Shown here piece by piece: positions 1 to 9,329 of a DNA stretch of 64,000 nt. Numbering within the stretch: position 1 is the first letter of the stretch; every line of letters begins with the position of its first letter. The stretch lies in assembly GCF_007679495.1 (NCBI RefSeq), contig NZ_VEGP01000005.1, positions 80,553 to 144,552 of the forward strand, written 5' to 3'. The DNA comes from Paenibacillus sp. 32O-W. GTDB taxonomy: Bacteria > Bacillota > Bacilli > Paenibacillales > NBRC-103111. The notes beneath the pieces were generated by a model. The model was not told the DNA's origin. It did no database searches and saw only the letters and a program-made list of their open reading frames with translations. A program made the translations under genes and the position numbers.

Positions 1-244
1 CGCTGATTTTATGGTCGATGTGTTCCATATAAGACTGATAGATCATCAGCTGCGAAACGGTCGTTTGAGCCGCCGACTCCGCGGATATCCGGTCTTGCAT
101 GCGCTGCTTCTCCAGCCGAAGCTGATGCAGGCTCTGCTCTTGGCTCCTCAGCTCGCCTACGGCACTGGACAAGGTCCATTCCGCTTGCGTTTTTTCGCTT
201 GTTTTTAAGTCCACGATTTTTTGAAAGGCAAACTTGAACGGCAT
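1..244 (-). CDS. fliJ: flagellar protein FliJ, 3'-truncated by window edge
   Basis: The reading frame opens at an ATG at 244 and runs off the left edge after about 81 codons. It begins MPFKFAFQKIVDLKTSEKTQ and continues as an acidic/basic, Gln-rich helix typical of FliJ, the coiled-coil stalk and chaperone-escort protein of the flagellar export ATPase. The start lies 7 bases past the fliI stop, the usual fliI-fliJ order. The fragment has no stop codon. The identity rests on position and N-terminal sequence; the rest of the protein lies outside the window. Confidence 0.85.
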   Translation of the reverse strand, partial: MPFKFAFQKIVDLKTSEKTQAEWTLSSAVGELRSQEQSLHQLRLEKQRMQDRISAESAAQTTVSQLMIYQSYMEHIDHKIS

Positions 245-251
245 TCAATCA

Positions 252-1589
252 TCACCCTTTATGAAATTCACCAATCAGTCTTTGGACAGTTTCCTCATAG
301 GAGACCTTCTCGTCAGTCTTTTGCGTTGTAAATTCATGGATTTTTGATATAAATTGCAAAGAAAGATCAATTTCTGGATTTGTTCCGCTCTGGTACGCCC
401 CCAAATTAATCAGGTCCTCCGAACTTCTATAAACAGATAGCAGTTTTTTCAGAAAATCGGCAGCTTCCTGCTGCTCCGGAGGAACGATTTCCTTCATTAC
501 CCGGCTTACACTGGCCAGAACGTCAATAGCGGGATAGTGGCCTTTGTTAGCAAGGTGCCGGTCCAGTACAATATGCCCATCCAGGATCCCGCGGACGGCA
601 TCCGCGATCGGCTCGTTCATATCGTCTCCGTCCACCAGGACGGTATAGAATGCGGTTATCGAGCCTTTGGGCCCTGTGCCTGAACGTTCCAGCAGCTTGG
701 GCAAATTGGCGAAGACCGATGGAGTATAGCCGCGGGTAGCCGGGGGTTCTCCAATGGCCAAGCCGACTTCCCGTTGCGCCATGGCGTAGCGGGTGACCGA
801 ATCCATCATGAGCATGACATTCAGGCCCTTATCGCGGAAGTATTCGGCAATGCTGGTCGCAATTAACGCGCCCTTGATCCGGATGAGCGCCGGCTGATCG
901 GAAGTAGCGACAACGACGACCGATTTGGCCAAGCCTTCCGGACCGAGATCTCTTTCGATAAAGTCCAGAACTTCCCGGCCGCGCTCTCCAACCAGAGCGA
1001 TGACATTGACATCAGCCGAAGTATTGCGAGCAATCATGCCCATCAGGGTGCTCTTGCCGACACCGGATCCCGCGAAGATGCCGACCCGCTGGCCTCTGCC
1101 AATCGTGAGCAGACCGTCGATGCACCGGATTCCGACGCTGATGGGATGCAGAACTCGCGGTCTCATCAGCGGATTGCCGGGGCTGTTGTTCGTCGAATAT
1201 TGACTCATTCGCAGAGGAAGCAGCGAGCCGTCCAGCGGCTGGCCCAATCCGTCCAGAACCTTGCCGAGTAATTCGTACCCTACCTGAACGCTTAAAGGCT
1301 TCCCGGTACTGACGACATCGCAGCCGGGACCAATCGAGTGCAGGTCGCCAAGTGGCATAAGTATGACCTTGTTGCCGCGAAAGCCTACGACCTCCGCTTT
1401 AAGCGGCTTATCCGATTTGGGAGGATGGATCAGACAGACATCTCCGATATTCGCATCGGGACCTTCGGCCTCCACCGTAAGACCTATGACTTTAGTCACT
1501 TTACCGAAGACCGGGACCGGATCTAATTGTCGAAGAAAGTCGATGTATTTGCCGGCTTGCGGACCGCTAGCCTTCATCGGGAACACCAT
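252..1589 (-). CDS. fliI: flagellum-specific ATPase FliI
   Basis: FliI is the F1-beta-like ATPase that energises type III export of flagellar axial proteins at the base of the basal body. The 445-residue product has the Walker A motif GSGVGKST at 174-181, a Walker B aspartate near 263 (LMMDS) and the alpha/beta ATPase signature PAIDVLASVSR in the last third. Length matches the family at about 440. The 5' end overlaps fliH. An in-frame ATG at 1577 (residue 5) has an AGGATGG-like ribosome site about 8 bases upstream, while the ATG at 1589 has almost none, so the true protein may be four residues shorter. It sits in the fla/che operon between fliH and fliJ. Confidence 0.96.
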   Translation of the reverse strand: MVFPMKASGPQAGKYIDFLRQLDPVPVFGKVTKVIGLTVEAEGPDANIGDVCLIHPPKSDKPLKAEVVGFRGNKVILMPLGDLHSIGPGCDVVSTGKPLSVQVGYELLGKVLDGLGQPLDGSLLPLRMSQYSTNNSPGNPLMRPRVLHPISVGIRCIDGLLTIGRGQRVGIFAGSGVGKSTLMGMIARNTSADVNVIALVGERGREVLDFIERDLGPEGLAKSVVVVATSDQPALIRIKGALIATSIAEYFRDKGLNVMLMMDSVTRYAMAQREVGLAIGEPPATRGYTPSVFANLPKLLERSGTGPKGSITAFYTVLVDGDDMNEPIADAVRGILDGHIVLDRHLANKGHYPAIDVLASVSRVMKEIVPPEQQEAADFLKKLLSVYRSSEDLINLGAYQSGTNPEIDLSLQFISKIHEFTTQKTDEKVSYEETVQRLIGEFHKG

Positions 1590-2418
1590 CCTGGGAAACC
1601 GCTGCCTGGAGCAAAGCGTTCTTGATTTCGGTTAATTGGGTGCCAATCCGGGCGTCGATGCTGCCGAATTCCGAACGGACAACACAACCTTGATCCCTGA
1701 CGGACGAATCGGGAACGATTTCCAGTTCAGCCTGTGAATCGACGACCATATGCAATTCACCCTTGGCATCCTGAATATAAGCGAAATGCTCGGGAGCTAC
1801 GCACAATGTAATGGTGCCTCTTTCCCTTGTGCGGGCAAGCATCTGCCGGGTCATCGAAACGATCCATTCCGGGGCGACCGTAAGCTGCTGATGAACGATC
1901 TTCTCGGCTATGGCACAGCTTAGCTCGATCAGGAACGGTTCAGCATCGCGAATAATTTGTTTCCTGGTTTCGTAGGCTTGCTCCAGAATCGTTTTCGCTT
2001 CGGCCATCTGCTGTTCGTACTGTTGGAAAATATCGGCGGTTGCCTGCTGAACGCCGGAATCGTAGCCCTCCTGGTAGCCTTGTTTCCGGGTAAGCTCCCG
2101 TTCCTCCAGATCCAGACGGCGCTGCTCCTGCCACCAGGAGTCGATTTCTTGTCTGGCCTGGGTCTTGATCTGTTCGGCCGCTTCCATCGCTTCGCGAATC
2201 CGGGCTTCCGCCAGCTGTTCTGCGTCCTGCAGAATCTGTTCTTTCAGCTGCTTGGCCTGTTGGATCTCCAGCTGCTCCTCTTCCGTATAAGGAGACTGAC
2301 TCGTTCTGGAGGCGCCGTTGCCGTACCATTTGCCAAGATCGAACGTCGGATTAATCAATTTGGTGTCGTCAAGCGCTATATATCCTCCGGGTTTGATCAA
2401 TCTAGACAACGATATCAT
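1567..2418 (-). CDS. fliH: flagellar assembly protein FliH
   Basis: FliH binds and regulates the FliI ATPase and docks it at the export gate. The protein is about 283 residues with a long Gln/Glu/Arg-rich coiled coil in the first half and a conserved globular C-terminus of the FliH/V-ATPase-E type. The open frame extends upstream to 2481, but a GGAGGAG site lies directly before the ATG at 2418 and about 9 bases before an in-frame TTG at 2409 (SRLIKPGG...). The true start is therefore one of these two; ATG 2418 is given. The start overlaps the fliG 3' end and the stop overlaps fliI, suggesting translational coupling. Confidence 0.9.
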   Translation of the reverse strand: MISLSRLIKPGGYIALDDTKLINPTFDLGKWYGNGASRTSQSPYTEEEQLEIQQAKQLKEQILQDAEQLAEARIREAMEAAEQIKTQARQEIDSWWQEQRRLDLEERELTRKQGYQEGYDSGVQQATADIFQQYEQQMAEAKTILEQAYETRKQIIRDAEPFLIELSCAIAEKIVHQQLTVAPEWIVSMTRQMLARTRERGTITLCVAPEHFAYIQDAKGELHMVVDSQAELEIVPDSSVRDQGCVVRSEFGSIDARIGTQLTEIKNALLQAAVSQDGVPDEG

Positions 2419-3421
2419 CTCCTCCACCGCGTGCGATGATGATTTCACCGGATTCTTCCAGACGGCGAATCGTTGCCACAATCCGGGTCTGTGCTTCTTC
2501 TACATCACGGAGCCGGACAGGACCCATATATTCCATTTCTTCCTTGAACGTTTCGGACATCCGCTTGGACATATTGCTGAAGATCGCGTCTCTGACTTCT
2601 TCACTGGCCACTTTCAAAGCCAGCTGCAAATCGCTGTTGTCGATGTCGCGGATAATCCGCTGGATGGAACGGTTATCGAGATTGACAATATCCTCGAAGA
2701 CGAACATTCTCTTCTTGATTTCCTCAGCCAGCTCTGGATCCTGTACCTCCAAGGAATCGAGAATGGTCCGTTCCGTTCCGCGGTCGACGCCGTTCAAGAT
2801 TTGGACGATCGATTCGATACCGCCCGCTGACGTGTAGTCTTGGGTCACCGTTGCGGACAGCTTGTTCTCTAGCACCTGCTCCACCTGGGTAAGAACCTCG
2901 GGGGATGTGCTGTCCATCAACGCAATTCTCTTGGCCACATCCGCCTGCTTCTCTTGCGGAAGCGCCGACAGGATGATGGAAGACTGCTCCGGCTGCAAAT
3001 AAGATAGAACCAGAGCGATGGTTTGCGAATTTTCATTCTGGATAAAGTTCAAAATTTGGGCAGGATCTGCTTTCCTTGCAAAATCGAACGGGCGGACTTG
3101 AAGCGTTGCCGTTAACCGGTTGATGATGTCGATCGATTTTTGCGGTCCCAGTGCCTTCTCCAATATTTCTTTGGCGTAGGCAATACCGCCTTGCGAAATA
3201 TATTCCTGTGCCAGGCAAATCTGGTGAAACTCGGCCAAAATCGCTTCCTTTTCCAAGGCATCCACTTTACGCACGTTGGCTATCTCCAACGTCAATTGTT
3301 CGATTTCATCTTCTCTCAGGTGCTTGAAGATTTGAGCGGATACTTCAGGCCCCAAGCTGATGAGAAGAATGGCCGCCTTTTGCCTGCCTGTCAAACTTTG
3401 TTGTGCTGCTGCTTTTGCCAA
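2402..3421 (-). CDS. fliG: flagellar motor switch protein FliG
   Basis: FliG is the rotor protein that links the MS ring to the C ring and takes torque from the stator. The 339-residue product matches family length. Its N-terminus (AAILLISLGPEVSAQIFKHL) is the FliF-binding region, followed by the armadillo-like middle and a charged C-terminal torque region with LDNRSIQRIIRDID. The start codon is TTG at 3421, with a GAGGTG ribosome site 8-9 bases upstream. It lies 12 bases after fliF and overlaps the start of fliH. Confidence 0.97.
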   Translation of the reverse strand: MAKAAAQQSLTGRQKAAILLISLGPEVSAQIFKHLREDEIEQLTLEIANVRKVDALEKEAILAEFHQICLAQEYISQGGIAYAKEILEKALGPQKSIDIINRLTATLQVRPFDFARKADPAQILNFIQNENSQTIALVLSYLQPEQSSIILSALPQEKQADVAKRIALMDSTSPEVLTQVEQVLENKLSATVTQDYTSAGGIESIVQILNGVDRGTERTILDSLEVQDPELAEEIKKRMFVFEDIVNLDNRSIQRIIRDIDNSDLQLALKVASEEVRDAIFSNMSKRMSETFKEEMEYMGPVRLRDVEEAQTRIVATIRRLEESGEIIIARGGGDDIVV

Positions 3422-3433
3422 TCGTGCACACCT

Positions 3434-5020
3434 CTATTCGTCAACCAGCCAGGTTCTTAACAAATTAACAAATTCTTCGGGCTTTTTCTTAGCCAAGGTT
3501 TCGAGTTGGTTGCGGATCTGATTCTCATTGGTCACATTTTCAAGATCGATGGTCGGATATTCAATCGCTGTGCTTTCATAAGCTTCTTCAGCGGCTTCCT
3601 CATTCGCTTTGCGTCTGCGGGAGATGAAGTATCCGCCTAGTCCGGCCAATGCCAGCACTGCCGCTGCAATTCCGCCGATCCAATACCAGTTCACGCTGGA
3701 AGCGGGATTAACCTCTTGTGGTCCGGCGAAAGTCTGATCGAAGACATGGACTCTGCTCGCCAGCTCTTCCGGAGTGAAGGTCCTTCCGCTGTTTGCAAGC
3801 GATGCATTGACAACGCTGATGAGGATTTGTTCAATGGCTTCCCTTGCTTCCGGGGTAAAGGATTCAGGATTATTCCGATCCGGTGGTTCAATGCCGACAG
3901 AAATGGTTAAATCCGTTACAGTGAATGGACTGGATTCAATTTGCTGGGTGATCCGGTTAACCTCGTAGTTAACGGTCCTCTGCATTTCTTCGGAATTGGC
4001 TGAGCCGGCAGCCGAGCTGCCCGGGTAAGTGGGGATATCGGTCGGGCCGGTTCCCGGCACTCCGCCAGTATCGGATCCATTGGACGTATATGTTTTTTGC
4101 AGTTCCTGAACGCTGATTTCTATCCCTCTCTGCTCCTCCGTATTGACCGGAGTGACCAGATTTTCGACTGTGCTTCTCTTGTCGAAGTTCATCGTGGCGA
4201 TGACCATCGGAATCACTTTGTCTTTACCGAGAATACCGCCCAAAATTTCTTTGATGTCCTTGCGGAGATCCTGTTCGAATTTCCGTTTGATTTCGAACTG
4301 CATCGCCGCCGCGTTTGCGGAAGTGAACTGACTGTCGTTATTTTTGGAGTACGGGAGCAAATCCCCGTTCTGATCTGAAATCGCTATGTTTTCAATCGGC
4401 AAATTTTTGACGCTCTTGGATACCAGTTGGTACATCGTGTCGATCTTGTTCTGGTCCAGCCGGTAGCCTGGCTTCAAATTGACAACTACGGATGCAGTCG
4501 ACTGCTGATCCTGCTCATCGCGGAGAAACACCGTTTCTTCGGGAAGGTTGATTACAACCTTGGAGCTGGCAACTGCCGTATTGGAATTGATGAGCTGCTG
4601 TAATTCTCCCTGGATCATGTCCAGCTTCTTGATGCTGAATTCGTTGTCCGTCGTGCCGAAAGCGTTATTTTCCCGGAAAGCTCCATAACCAATGCTGCCG
4701 TTCTGGTTAAGCCCCTGGGACTCAACTTCGATTTTCACGGTGGAGACCATATTCCGCGGCACTCCAATCGATTTGCCGTCATCACTAAGGCGGTATGGAA
4801 TTTTATTATCTTCCAGATGTTTCTTTATGGCCGCTGCATCTGCGGGCTGCAGATCTGTGAAGGCAGTGGCGTATTCTGTTTTGGACAAGCTGTATGTAAC
4901 TAAAACCAAAGTTAATATCAACAGTGCTATAGTGGCGATGATCGTAATTTTTTGACCTTTGCTAAATCTGCCCCAAAATTCTTTTCCTCGATTGACATAC
5001 TGGAGAACCGTTTCGTTCAC
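3434..5020 (-). CDS. fliF: flagellar MS-ring protein FliF
   Basis: FliF forms the membrane MS ring of the basal body. The 528-residue product has one transmembrane segment near residues 27-46 and a second near 445-468, bracketing a large extracytoplasmic region with the YscJ/FliF ring-building domain. The short cytoplasmic tail ending FVNLLRTWLVDE is the FliG-binding end. The start is GTG at 5020 behind GAGGTGAG. A Gly/Ser/Pro-rich stretch near residues 310-340 probably forms a flexible loop. It lies 37 bases after fliE in the same operon. Confidence 0.97.
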   Translation of the reverse strand: MNETVLQYVNRGKEFWGRFSKGQKITIIATIALLILTLVLVTYSLSKTEYATAFTDLQPADAAAIKKHLEDNKIPYRLSDDGKSIGVPRNMVSTVKIEVESQGLNQNGSIGYGAFRENNAFGTTDNEFSIKKLDMIQGELQQLINSNTAVASSKVVINLPEETVFLRDEQDQQSTASVVVNLKPGYRLDQNKIDTMYQLVSKSVKNLPIENIAISDQNGDLLPYSKNNDSQFTSANAAAMQFEIKRKFEQDLRKDIKEILGGILGKDKVIPMVIATMNFDKRSTVENLVTPVNTEEQRGIEISVQELQKTYTSNGSDTGGVPGTGPTDIPTYPGSSAAGSANSEEMQRTVNYEVNRITQQIESSPFTVTDLTISVGIEPPDRNNPESFTPEAREAIEQILISVVNASLANSGRTFTPEELASRVHVFDQTFAGPQEVNPASSVNWYWIGGIAAAVLALAGLGGYFISRRRKANEEAAEEAYESTAIEYPTIDLENVTNENQIRNQLETLAKKKPEEFVNLLRTWLVDE

Positions 5021-5057
5021 TTACTCACCTCATCCGACGTTTACCGTTTTACTGGAA

Positions 5058-5366
5058 TTAGAGCTGCATCCTCATAACATCCTGATAGGCCTCCACTACT
5101 TTATTTCGAACCTGCACCACTAGCTGCAAGCCTAATTCCGCTTTTGCAGAGGCGATCATCAGCCGATGAACGTCATTCATTTCTCCAACTATGAATTGCT
5201 CGTTCAATTGATCCACCTGATGCTGCTGCTGGTTTAGATCGGTGATAGCCCCCTTCAAAAACTGGTCGAACTGCTTCGACAATTCCAGAGCTCCCGTATA
5301 GGCCTTGGAACCCGGTATCAGCGAACTAGCGGATTGAGCGTTTAGTACTACCGGATCTATCATCAT
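5058..5366 (-). CDS. fliE: flagellar hook-basal body protein FliE
   Basis: FliE is the small adaptor joining the MS ring and export gate to the rod. The product is about 102 residues, normal for the family, with the C-terminal signature AELGLQLVVQVRNKVVEAYQ. The longest frame starts at 5381, but its first codons contain the AAAGGGGGG ribosome site itself. The start is therefore placed at ATG 5366, with a second ATG at 5363 equally possible. It is followed closely by fliF. Confidence 0.94.
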   Translation of the reverse strand: MMIDPVVLNAQSASSLIPGSKAYTGALELSKQFDQFLKGAITDLNQQQHQVDQLNEQFIVGEMNDVHRLMIASAKAELGLQLVVQVRNKVVEAYQDVMRMQL

Positions 5367-5393
5367 TGTCCCCCCTTTCAACTATCAGTCGGC

Positions 5394-5843
5394 CTATCTA
5401 CCTATTTCCAGAGCCTTCGTAATCATGGACTTGGAAGCATTTAATGCCGTTACGTTGGCCTCATAGGATCGGGTGGCCGAGATCATGTCGATCATTTCCT
5501 TCAAGATATCGACGTTGGGCATATGTACATATCCATTTTCATCCGCATCGGGATGGGTTGGATTGTAAACTAGCTTGGGTGGAGTGGAATCCTCGGTAAT
5601 TCTCGTGATTTTTACACCTTCCCCTGCGGCCCCTTCCATAGCCGAGTTCAGAAAATGGGCAAAAGGCTGACTGCTCTTTGGTTCCATAGTGACAATCTTT
5701 CGGCTGTACGGGACCCATTTCCCATCTACCAATCTACCGCGGTTGGTCTCCGCATTGGCGATGTTGGACGATATCACATCCATTCTGAGTCTCTGGGCCG
5801 TCAAAGCAGATGAACTAATGTCGAAAGCTCCTGTCAATTTCAT
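5394..5843 (-). CDS. flgC: flagellar basal-body rod protein FlgC
   Basis: FlgC is a proximal rod subunit. The 149-residue protein has the N-terminal rod signature (FDISSSALTAQRLRMDVISSNIANAET) and the C-terminal heptad motif ISATRSYEANVTALNASKSM. Its ATG overlaps the flgB stop in a 4-base ATGA arrangement, which normally means coupled translation. Second gene of the fla/che operon. Confidence 0.97.
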   Translation of the reverse strand: MKLTGAFDISSSALTAQRLRMDVISSNIANAETNRGRLVDGKWVPYSRKIVTMEPKSSQPFAHFLNSAMEGAAGEGVKITRITEDSTPPKLVYNPTHPDADENGYVHMPNVDILKEMIDMISATRSYEANVTALNASKSMITKALEIGR

Positions 5844-6247
5844 CGGCTGCTCCCTCCTAATGCTGTTCTGGCCATCTTAATCTCATGGCCGACCTGCTGA
5901 CTCATGACGTAATACCTTAGAACATTCTTGGCCAGCAAGGACATTTCCGCATCGATATCGACGTTGTTCATATTGTTATTCATGGCTGTCTCTGAGTCTT
6001 TAGTAATTTGCGGAGCGGGATAAGAAGATCGACCTATGACAAAGTGTCTGGGATCGGTCCTGAATCCTTCAATGGAGAATGGTGCCTTCAACTCATTCTG
6101 CAGTAGTTCCTCGAACTGAACATCGGAACGTTTGAAAAAAGGCGTGTCCACATTCGCGATATTGTTCGAAATCACCTGCTGGCGCAAGGCCGAAGCATTC
6201 AGCGAACGCTCCATCAAGTTAAAAGTTGACGAATTTAATAGTTCCAT
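5840..6247 (-). CDS. flgB: flagellar basal-body rod protein FlgB
   Basis: FlgB is the proximal rod subunit and first gene of the fla/che operon in Bacillales. The product is 135 residues from ATG 6247, with the rod motif LRQQVISNNIANVDTPFFKR. The frame is open to 6268, but GAGG lies about 9 bases before ATG 6247, matching the usual start MELLNSSTFNLMERS. Upstream are about 165 bases of AT-rich leader carrying a palindrome at 6286-6299, then the codY terminator. Confidence 0.96.
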   Translation of the reverse strand: MELLNSSTFNLMERSLNASALRQQVISNNIANVDTPFFKRSDVQFEELLQNELKAPFSIEGFRTDPRHFVIGRSSYPAPQITKDSETAMNNNMNNVDIDAEMSLLAKNVLRYYVMSQQVGHEIKMARTALGGSSR

Positions 6248-6285
6248 TTCTCTAACCTCACTCTCCAAGCTAGATAATCTTATTC

Positions 6286-6299
6286 AACAAATATTTGTT
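6286..6299. promoter_or_regulatory. perfect 14-bp palindrome in fla/che leader
   Basis: AACAAATATTTGTT is a perfect inverted repeat about 40 bases upstream of flgB. A TATAAT-like box occurs further upstream on the minus strand, around 6335-6340, but no good -35 was found. The palindrome could be an operator for the flagellar operon or chance in AT-rich DNA. Confidence 0.35.
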
Positions 6300-6412
6300 A
6301 ACTCCTCTTTTTTTTCGACATCCTTTAAAAAAATTATATACGAATGTGACAAATTTCGATCTATATCAAAACATCTCTAATAATGAATAAAACTGGAATT
6401 AATTACAATAAG

Positions 6413-6442
6413 AAAAAAGTCCCATCTTTCGACAGGACTTTT
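6413..6442 (-). terminator. rho-independent terminator of the codV-clpQY-codY operon
   Basis: On the minus strand an 8-bp stem AAAAGTCC/GGACTTTT extends through a TGTC/GATG inner helix closed by a GAAA tetraloop, and is followed by a T-run. It lies about 65 bases after the codY stop and separates codY from the fla/che operon. Confidence 0.85.
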
Positions 6443-6505
6443 ATGGTAAATAGGGATTTATTACTGTTTCAATGATACTTTAGGCTCGATTCTTCTGACA
6501 AAAAT

Positions 6506-7285
6506 TTAAACTTTCACTTTTTCAAGACCTAAAATTAATTGATCATTCAGGATTTTTATGTAAGTTCCTTTCATGCCGAGCGACCTGGTTTCGATGACAC
6601 CCGCACTCTCCAGCTTGCGAAGAGCATTAACAATAACCGAACGGGTGATCCCCGCACGATCGGCAATTTTACTGGCGACCAATAGTCCTTCGTCCCCATC
6701 CAATTCCTCGAATATATGATCAACCGCTTCAAGCTCGCTATAGGACAAGGAGGCGACAGCCACGTCTACAATGGCTTTGCTGCGGGCATGAACTTCATTC
6801 TCCTCGGCCCGCACCTTGAAAATTTCCATTCCGACGACAGTAGCCCCGTATTCCGCCAGTATGTAATCTTCGTCCCCGAAAGCATCCTCTTTACGCGTAA
6901 GCACTAGTGAACCCAGGCGGTCCCCGCCCCCAACAATGGGAATAACGGTCATTTGACGATGACCGAACATATGTTCGATTTGTTCGATAAAGTAATGATA
7001 GATGCTTTCTTCATCTACATTGGAGGTCGTCTCCTCAATTTTCAACAATAATGTGTTGATTTCTTCGGAAAATCTCTGCTTCTGGTGAATCATCTCATTC
7101 AGATTCTCCGATTCCATCGTCTCAATCTGGGCAAACCCGAGAATTTTCCCTTTGCGGCTGACCACATAAAGATTGGCCTGTATAGTATCGCGTAGAACCT
7201 CTGCCATTTCCATAAAGCTGACAGGTTTGCCTGCCGCTTTCTGCAGCAGGCGGTTCAATCTTCTTGTTTTTATCAATAGCGTCAT
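6506..7285 (-). CDS. codY: GTP-sensing global repressor CodY
   Basis: CodY represses stationary-phase, nitrogen and virulence genes when GTP and branched-chain amino acids are abundant. The 259-residue product has the N-terminal GAF-type effector region (through about residue 155) and a C-terminal winged helix with the near-invariant [20 protein letters not shown]. Length matches B. subtilis CodY. The start is ATG 7285 behind GGAGG; five upstream codons in the open frame overlap that site. It is last in the codV-clpQ-clpY-codY operon, as in B. subtilis. Confidence 0.98.
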   Translation of the reverse strand: MTLLIKTRRLNRLLQKAAGKPVSFMEMAEVLRDTIQANLYVVSRKGKILGFAQIETMESENLNEMIHQKQRFSEEINTLLLKIEETTSNVDEESIYHYFIEQIEHMFGHRQMTVIPIVGGGDRLGSLVLTRKEDAFGDEDYILAEYGATVVGMEIFKVRAEENEVHARSKAIVDVAVASLSYSELEAVDHIFEELDGDEGLLVASKIADRAGITRSVIVNALRKLESAGVIETRSLGMKGTYIKILNDQLILGLEKVKV

Positions 7286-7315
7286 TACTGAAGCCTCCAT
7301 AATTTCGGGCCTTGC

Positions 7316-8710
7316 TTATAGAATATACTGGCTTAAGTCCCTGTTTTTTACAATTTCCCCCAGCTTTTCTCGCACATATTCCGGGGTAATGGATATCTGC
7401 TCCAAGTGGATGTCCGATGCTTCATAGGACAGATCCTCCAGAACCTTCTCCAGAATCGTATGCAATCTTCTGGCACCGATATTGTCGGTATTTTGATTAA
7501 CTTCCACGGCAATAGCAGCGATTTCGCGAATCGCTCCTTCTGTAAAATCCACCCGGATTCCTTCCGTTTCCAAGAGTGCCGTATACTGCATCGTCAGCGC
7601 GTTCTTCGGCTCTGTCAGGATCGACACGAAGTCATCGAGCGTCAAGTTGTTGAGCTCGACCCGAATCGGAAACCGCCCCTGCAATTCGGGGATCAGATCG
7701 GATGGTTTCGCTATATGAAATGCCCCGGCGGCAATGAACAAAATGTAATCCGTATGCACAGGGCCGTATTTGGTCATGACGGTGCTGCCTTCCACGATAG
7801 GCAGAATATCCCTTTGCACTCCTTCGCGGGAGACATCCGGGCCTTGGCCGCGGTTAGGAGTGGCGATTTTGTCTATTTCGTCGATAAAAATAATCCCGGT
7901 CTGCTCTGCCCGGCGGACAGCCTCCTGGATTACCTCGTCCATGTCCATAAGCTTCTGGGCTTCATCTTGAATAAGGACTTTGCGCGCTTCCTTGACCGGC
8001 AATTTCCTCTTCTTCGTCCGTTTCGGAAGCAGGCTGCCGAACATCTCCTGCATATTAAAGCCCATCTGGTCGTTGCCTTGTCCGCCCAGCATATCAAACA
8101 TCGAAGGAGCATGATCCTCCACTTCGATTTCTATCGTTTCATTCTCCAGTTCGCCGTTCAACAAGCGCTTCTTGACCGCTTCTCTCTCGTTCTCCACGGC
8201 GGGGTCCCTCGTCTCCTGTTCTTGCTGGCTCTGGTTTTGCTGTCCGAACAGCATTTCCAACGGATTGCGCTGCCCTCTATTCTTGGAGCCGGAAGGAACG
8301 AGTATCGATACGATTCTATCATTGGCCAGCGCTTCCGCCTTGTCCTTCAATTTCTCCGTCTTTTCCCCTTTGACCATGCGGATCGAGGTTTCCACCAAAT
8401 CACGGACCATCGATTCCACATCGCGGCCGACGTACCCGACCTCCGTAAATTTGGTCGCTTCCACTTTGACGAACGGCGCCTTGACCAGCTTGGCGATTCT
8501 TCTTGCAATTTCCGTCTTGCCGACTCCCGTAGGCCCGATCATCAGTATGTTTTTGGGCACGATTTCGTCCCGGATCGCTTCGTCGAGACGGCTTCTCCGA
8601 TAACGGTTTCTCAGGGCGACAGCTACTGATTTCTTCGCCTTCTTCTGCCCTATAATATATTTATCGAGTTCCGCTACAATTTGTTTAGGAGTTAGGGAAG
8701 ATTCGCTCAT
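7316..8710 (-). CDS. hslU: ATP-dependent protease ATPase subunit HslU/ClpY
   Basis: HslU is the AAA+ unfoldase that feeds substrates into the HslV proteolytic chamber. The 464-residue protein has Walker A GPTGVGKT at about 59-66, the pore motif GYVGRDVE near 90, Walker [12 protein letters not shown], and the C-terminal tail DLSQYIL that inserts into HslV. The intermediate domain (roughly 135-240) is Gln- and Glu-rich and is the most variable part. The start is ATG 8710, seven bases after GGAGG; the frame opens two codons earlier at a TTG. Co-operonic with hslV. Confidence 0.97.
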   Translation of the reverse strand: MSESSLTPKQIVAELDKYIIGQKKAKKSVAVALRNRYRRSRLDEAIRDEIVPKNILMIGPTGVGKTEIARRIAKLVKAPFVKVEATKFTEVGYVGRDVESMVRDLVETSIRMVKGEKTEKLKDKAEALANDRIVSILVPSGSKNRGQRNPLEMLFGQQNQSQQEQETRDPAVENEREAVKKRLLNGELENETIEIEVEDHAPSMFDMLGGQGNDQMGFNMQEMFGSLLPKRTKKRKLPVKEARKVLIQDEAQKLMDMDEVIQEAVRRAEQTGIIFIDEIDKIATPNRGQGPDVSREGVQRDILPIVEGSTVMTKYGPVHTDYILFIAAGAFHIAKPSDLIPELQGRFPIRVELNNLTLDDFVSILTEPKNALTMQYTALLETEGIRVDFTEGAIREIAAIAVEVNQNTDNIGARRLHTILEKVLEDLSYEASDIHLEQISITPEYVREKLGEIVKNRDLSQYIL

Positions 8711-8748
8711 AAACAACCCTCCTGATTTCTCTCGCGTAGTTAACTGCC

Positions 8749-9291
8749 TTACCCGATTTCTTCGACAATAATATTGTGATTTGTGTAGACACAGATTTCA
8801 GCGGCCATCTCGAGAGCCGCCTTCGCGATTTCCGAAGCTTCCATATCGGAAGCGTATCTCTTCAGAGCACGGCCGGCCGCCAGGGCAAAGCTGCCTCCGG
8901 AGCCGATGGCCAGAATGCCGTCATCAGGCTCGATAATCTCTCCATTGCCGGAAATAAGAAGCAGCCCCTGATCATCCATCACGATCATCATCGCCTCCAG
9001 CTTGCGCAGAACGCGGTCTGATCTCCATTCCTTGGCAAGCTCTACGGCGGCCCGCTGCAGATTTCCATGATGCTCTTCCAGCTTGCCTTCGAATTTCTCG
9101 AATAAAGTGATCGCGTCCGCCACCGATCCGGCAAACCCGGCCACGACCTTCCCCCTGTAAAGTCTTCTGACTTTCCTCGCCTTGTTCTTCATGACCATGC
9201 TGTTGCCGAACGTGACCTGTCCGTCTCCCGCTATGGCCCCTTTGCCTTTATGACGAACGGCAAAAATCGTCGTCGCATGAAATTCGCTCAT
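8749..9291 (-). CDS. hslV: ATP-dependent protease peptidase subunit HslV/ClpQ
   Basis: HslV is the proteasome-beta-like peptidase of the HslUV complex. The 180-residue product from ATG 9291 begins [14 protein letters not shown], like the Bacillus ClpQ. In that group the N-terminal nucleophile is a Ser right after the initiator Met, not the Thr of most HslV; the Ser is present here. The GSVADA and [16 protein letters not shown] motifs are intact. The frame is open to 9333, but GGGAG lies just before 9291. Thirty-eight bases separate it from codV. Confidence 0.96.
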   Translation of the reverse strand: MSEFHATTIFAVRHKGKGAIAGDGQVTFGNSMVMKNKARKVRRLYRGKVVAGFAGSVADAITLFEKFEGKLEEHHGNLQRAAVELAKEWRSDRVLRKLEAMMIVMDDQGLLLISGNGEIIEPDDGILAIGSGGSFALAAGRALKRYASDMEASEIAKAALEMAAEICVYTNHNIIVEEIG

Positions 9292-9329
9292 GCACTCACT
9301 CCCTTTAAATAATCCATCATACGCTCCTA

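Noticed and set aside
7406..8629. 407-codon plus-strand frame
   Set aside because: It lies wholly antisense to hslU, whose motifs are complete. Low-stop shadow frame in moderate-GC DNA.
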